The notes beneath the pieces are model-generated. The model did no database searches, was not told where the DNA came from, and was given only the letters and a program-made list of their open reading frames with translations. Below, piece by piece: positions 5,743 to 8,956 of a stretch of DNA of 8,956 bases. The position numbers and the translations under genes were made by a program. Source of the stretch: Ga0077553 sp038215275 (GTDB taxonomy: Bacteria > Acidobacteriota > Terriglobia > Bryobacterales > Bryobacteraceae); contig JBBQRA010000242.1 in NCBI GenBank assembly GCA_038215275.1, positions 1-8,956 of the forward strand, written 5' to 3'. Every line of letters starts with the position of its first letter. The first letter of the stretch is position 1.

Positions 5743-7982
5743 GAGTTTTTGTTGGAGTTTTGATTTTCGCGGCAGCTGTTTCCGGGCAGCCGGCGGAGGG
5801 CTTGCCGGCTCTGGCAGACCGCTGCCGGGGGCCGTTGGGCGCCTCACTGCCGGAGTGCCGGCAACTCCCGGCGATCCTGGAACGCAAGGCGCCCGCACCA
5901 CAGCCGGTACCGGTGCTGCGCGAGACGCCGCCGGTAGAGATAGCTCCAGAGCCACCGACGGAATTTCAGAAGTTTGTTCTGTCATCGACCGGGGAGACCC
6001 TGCCGATTTTCGGCGCGCGACTGTTCGAGAAAGTGCCCTCAACCTTTGCACCGACGGACCGTGCGCCGGTACCGGCGGGATACGTCGTGGGCCCCGGCGA
6101 CGAGTTGCTGGTGCGGATGTGGGGCCAGGTGACGATGAATCAGGATTTGACGGTGGACCGGACAGGATCCATTCACTTGCCGCAGGCCGGGGCGATTCGC
6201 GTGGCGGGATTAGCGTATCGAGAGATGCCGGAATTCCTGCGGTCGCAGCTCGGCCGGGTCTATCGGAACTTCGATCTCAATGTCACGCTCGGCCAGTTGC
6301 GGAGCGTCCAGATCTTTGTGATGGGGCACGCCCGGCGCCCGGGGGCATTTACGGTGAGTTCGCTCAGCACGATGGTGAACGCGCTCTTTGCCGCGGGAGG
6401 GCCAAGCGCACAGGGCTCGTTACGGCGCATTCAATTGCGGCGGCGTGGGCGGACGGTGAGCGAACTGGACCTGTACCAACTGCTATTGCGCGGAGACGCG
6501 ATCGGCGATGCGGCGCTGGAGCCCGGCGACGTGTTGTACTTCCCGCCGATTGGGCCGCAAGTGGCGCTGGCGGGGAGTGTGAAGACACCGGCGGTGTATG
6601 AACTGCGGGATGAGAACGAGTTAGGCGATCTGTTGGAGCTGGCGGGCGGGCTGACCCCGACGGCAGATCCGGCACAGACGCAGATTGAACGGATGGCTGG
6701 TCCGGCGGGACGGCAGGTGTTGGCGCTGGACGGCGGCTATCAGAAGACGGTACTCCGCGATGGGGACCTCGTGCGGGTGGCGACCGTAACTCCGAAGTTT
6801 GACCGGGTGGTGACGCTGCGTGGGCATGTGTCCACACCAGGCCGTTTCCCGTGGCGCTCCGGGATGAAACTGCGCGAACTGGTTCCTTCTCTGGAAACTT
6901 TGATTCCGCGGCGGGACTGGGAGCGTCGAAACCTTGTGGGCTTTACGGCACCGGGGAAGCGGACGCCGGGCGCGCCGGGGAGTGCCACTCCGCCACCGCA
7001 GGAGACACGCCCGGATGCGGCGAGCGTTCCGATTAACTGGTCGCATGCGGTGATTGAGCGGCGGAGCGCGAAGGACCTGAGCGTTAAGCTCGTGCCGTTT
7101 CATCCTGGACGGCTACTGCTCGAAAGCGATGAGCGCGAGAACTTGCCACTGGAGGCTGGGGACGTGATCACATTCTATTCGCAGACCGATCTGCGCGTGC
7201 CGCGGGCGGAGCAGACGCGCCAAGTGAAGCTCGAAGGGGAGCTGAAGGGTCCGGGTACGTATACCCCGGAGGCAGGAGAGACGCTGCGCCAATTGATCGC
7301 ACGGGCTGGCGGGTTTACTCCCGACGCCTACTTATACGGAATCGTGTTCCGCCGGGAATCGACGCGACGCGAACAGATGGTGCGAAAACAGCAATTGCTC
7401 GATGAATATGAGCGGGAGTTAGCGCGGGCAGCTCAGACGCGGCAGGCGAGTTTGGATCCCGGCGACAGTGCGGCGTTCGCCGCGCAAGTGGAGGCGAGCC
7501 GGCAGCAGTTGGAGTCGATGCGAAATCTCGAAGTGAGCGGGCGGATTGTGGCCTCGTTGACGCCGGAGGGCGGAGGCCTGGAACTGCTTTTGGATCAGGA
7601 GTTGGAGGATGGAGACACTCTGTACGTACCGGCCCGTCCGGCAACCGTGACAGTGGTTGGCGCTGTTTATAATCCGAATGCGATTCTGCATCAGAAGGAT
7701 CTCCAAGTGCGTGACTATCTTCGCCGCGTCGGCGGTCAGACGCGGAACGCGGACTGGAAGCGGGCGTTTCTCGTACGTGCGGATGGAACCGTGGTACCGC
7801 ACCATGGTTCGGCCGTGCGGTTGGCCCGCGGTGGGTTTGAAAATCTGCCGTTGATGCCCGGCGACGCGCTCGTGGTGCCGGAGACACCACTGAAGAGTTC
7901 GGTGGTTCGTTCTCTGCGGGATTGGAGTCAGGTGTTTGGACAACTGGCGTTGGGTGCGGCCGCGGTTCGGATCTTGCGATAG
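5730..7982 (+). CDS. Polysaccharide export protein, Wza-like, with five SLBB modules
   Basis: A 750-residue exported protein. MAQVRVFVGVLIFAAAVSG (1-19) is a signal peptide. An in-frame ATG at 5703 was rejected because it would add an acidic leader (MGAADDDTT). There is no lipobox cysteine at the cleavage site, unlike classical lipoprotein Wza. The Poly_export domain spans about 115-190 (GYVVGPGDELLVRMWGQV, then DRTGSIHLPQAGAIRVAGL). Five SLBB-like modules follow, each opening with a V-x-G-x-x-x-x-P-type strand and closing with a GD turn: about 192-272, 278-351, 358-484, 497-635 and 638-717. Module 3 carries a Pro/Gly-rich insert near 406-436, and module 4 a charged, probably coiled-coil insert near 540-605. 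A hydrophobic tail (LALGAAAVRIL) ends the protein. It should form the periplasmic/outer-membrane conduit for a surface polysaccharide, working with the Wzz/GNVR protein encoded next. It overlaps the Wzi-like gene by 13 bases. Confidence 0.9.
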   Translation: MAQVRVFVGVLIFAAAVSGQPAEGLPALADRCRGPLGASLPECRQLPAILERKAPAPQPVPVLRETPPVEIAPEPPTEFQKFVLSSTGETLPIFGARLFEKVPSTFAPTDRAPVPAGYVVGPGDELLVRMWGQVTMNQDLTVDRTGSIHLPQAGAIRVAGLAYREMPEFLRSQLGRVYRNFDLNVTLGQLRSVQIFVMGHARRPGAFTVSSLSTMVNALFAAGGPSAQGSLRRIQLRRRGRTVSELDLYQLLLRGDAIGDAALEPGDVLYFPPIGPQVALAGSVKTPAVYELRDENELGDLLELAGGLTPTADPAQTQIERMAGPAGRQVLALDGGYQKTVLRDGDLVRVATVTPKFDRVVTLRGHVSTPGRFPWRSGMKLRELVPSLETLIPRRDWERRNLVGFTAPGKRTPGAPGSATPPPQETRPDAASVPINWSHAVIERRSAKDLSVKLVPFHPGRLLLESDERENLPLEAGDVITFYSQTDLRVPRAEQTRQVKLEGELKGPGTYTPEAGETLRQLIARAGGFTPDAYLYGIVFRRESTRREQMVRKQQLLDEYERELARAAQTRQASLDPGDSAAFAAQVEASRQQLESMRNLEVSGRIVASLTPEGGGLELLLDQELEDGDTLYVPARPATVTVVGAVYNPNAILHQKDLQVRDYLRRVGGQTRNADWKRAFLVRADGTVVPHHGSAVRLARGGFENLPLMPGDALVVPETPLKSSVVRSLRDWSQVFGQLALGAAAVRILR

Positions 7983-7985
7983 GGG
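7981..7985 (+). promoter_or_regulatory. Ribosome binding site of the Wzz/GNVR gene
   Basis: AGGGG overlaps the TAG stop of the SLBB gene and lies four bases before the ATG at 7990. It is the clearest Shine-Dalgarno site in the rightward unit and supports both the start and stop-start coupling. Confidence 0.65.
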
Positions 7986-7989
7986 AACC

Positions 7990-8956
7990 ATGAAAAAGAC
8001 AGAATTGCTTACTGTGACCGAACTGCTGGGCGTGCTGCGGCAGCGCTGGAGGATGATCGCCGGTGGCGCGTTGCTGGGCGCTCTCTTAGCGGCAGGGTAC
8101 GCACTGTCGCGTAAGGACACGTTTACCGCGACGGCGGTGGTTATGGCGCCCCAGCAGGCCCGCTCGTCGGCGCTCGCGGCGTTGGGCCAAGTCGGGGCAT
8201 CGACCGGAATCAGTATGCCGGAGTTCGGCCTGCGGAGTCCGGCCGATCTGTATATCGGCATCTTGGCCAGCCGGACCGTTGCGGATTCCTTGATTGAAAG
8301 ATATCAGCTGCGGGAACGATATGAGGCGAAGGAGATGACGACCGCGAGGAAGCGCCTGGCAGCCAAGGCGCGTTTTTCGGCAGGCAAGGACACGTTGATC
8401 CGGATTGCCGTAGAGGATTCGGATCCGCAGATGGCTGCCACGTTGGCGAATGCCTACGTGGAAGAGTTGTACCGGCAAAATAGCCGACTCGCCCTGACCG
8501 AGGCTTCGAGCCGCCGGATCTTCTTCGAGCAGCAATTAGAGAAAGAGAAGGAAGCACTGACAGAGGCCGAGAGCAAGCTGCGGCAGACACAGGAGCGGAC
8601 GGGGGTCGTGCAGATTTCGAGCCAGATGGATGCGAGCATCCGCGCGATGGGCCAAGTCCGCGCGGAGATCGCCGGGCGCGAGGTGGGGCTAAAGAGCATG
8701 GCCGAGAGCGTGACGGAGCAAAACCCGGACTACGTACGGGTGGCGACCGAGCTTCAGGCGCTGCGCGGGCAATTGCGCCGCCTGGAACAGAACGACGGCA
8801 GCCGGTCGGCGGGAGATCCGCTGATTCCGACGCGCTCGATGCCGGCCGCGGGGATTGACTATCTGCGGACGATGCGGGAGATGAAGTATCACGAGACCTT
8901 GTTGGACTTACTGACGCGTCAATATGAAGCTGCCAAGGTGGACGAGGCAAAGCAAG
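7990..8956 (+). CDS. Wzz/GNVR polysaccharide chain-length determinant, N-terminal part (cut by window edge)
   Basis: The first 322 codons of a polysaccharide co-polymerase; the frame is still open at the right edge. Residues 1-21 (MKKTELLTVTELLGVLRQRWR) are the cytoplasmic lead-in of the Wzz domain. A transmembrane helix follows at about 22-40 (MIAGGALLGALLAAGYALS), then the periplasmic Wzz fold (DTFTATAVVMAP, 43-54; LYIGILASRTVADSLIERY, 87-105; IRIAVEDSDPQMAATLANAY, 137-156). A long charged region, about 170-270 (EKEKEALTEAESKLRQTQER), should form a coiled coil. The GNVR motif region starts at about 291 (YLRTMREMKYHETLLDLLTR), and a second transmembrane helix is expected beyond the window. 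Proteins of this kind set polymer length and connect Wzy-type polymerisation to the export channel, here presumably the SLBB protein encoded seven bases upstream. A C-terminal tyrosine-kinase domain may or may not follow; this cannot be seen. Confidence 0.93.
   Translation, partial: MKKTELLTVTELLGVLRQRWRMIAGGALLGALLAAGYALSRKDTFTATAVVMAPQQARSSALAALGQVGASTGISMPEFGLRSPADLYIGILASRTVADSLIERYQLRERYEAKEMTTARKRLAAKARFSAGKDTLIRIAVEDSDPQMAATLANAYVEELYRQNSRLALTEASSRRIFFEQQLEKEKEALTEAESKLRQTQERTGVVQISSQMDASIRAMGQVRAEIAGREVGLKSMAESVTEQNPDYVRVATELQALRGQLRRLEQNDGSRSAGDPLIPTRSMPAAGIDYLRTMREMKYHETLLDLLTRQYEAAKVDEAKQ

Noticed and set aside
5855..6601. A 248-codon plus-strand frame inside the SLBB gene
   Set aside because: It is the +2 shadow of a gene with clear Poly_export and SLBB motifs; its Gly/Arg/Ala/Asp-rich product shows no domain.

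Overview
The window is a very GC-rich stretch of bacterial chromosome. Its genes are packed with gaps of a few bases or short overlaps. Codon use, protein style and gene content (a Wzi-type protein with the LDSWVYPALERL-like opening, SLBB export protein, GNVR/Wzz protein, a possible Tat-exported mutarotase-like protein) suggest an acidobacterium, perhaps of the Bryobacter/Solibacter type. This assignment comes from recollection of such genomes, not from a search.

Two transcription units diverge from a short region around 3983-4074. Leftward (minus strand), in order of transcription, are: a PqqD-family peptide-binding protein (3686-3982); a transglutaminase-like 'lasso peptide biosynthesis B2' protein (3292-3699); a nucleotidyltransferase-family protein (2254-3285); a PLP enzyme of the SelA/DgaE-like group (1060-2247); an HNH endonuclease-domain protein (464-1051); and the N-terminal part of an exported mutarotase-like protein that runs off the left edge (1-447). 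Rightward (plus strand) are: a Wzi-like outer-membrane capsule/exopolysaccharide assembly protein (about 4075-5742), a Wza-like polysaccharide export protein with five SLBB-type modules (5730-7982), and the start of a Wzz/GNVR chain-length determinant (7990 to the right edge).

The rightward unit is the envelope end of a Wzx/Wzy-type polysaccharide pathway: inner-membrane co-polymerase, periplasmic/outer-membrane export channel, and surface-assembly protein. The first three leftward genes form a recurrent cassette (PqqD-like + B2 + nucleotidyltransferase) that resembles the peptide-recognition and protease parts of lasso-peptide systems. No precursor peptide or lasso cyclase is visible here. 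The nearest thing to an undescribed system is this cassette facing a polysaccharide export operon; its substrate and chemistry cannot be read from the sequence.

No RNA gene, CRISPR array, insertion sequence, long repeat or convincing terminator was seen. There is no gene-free stretch longer than about 100 bases.
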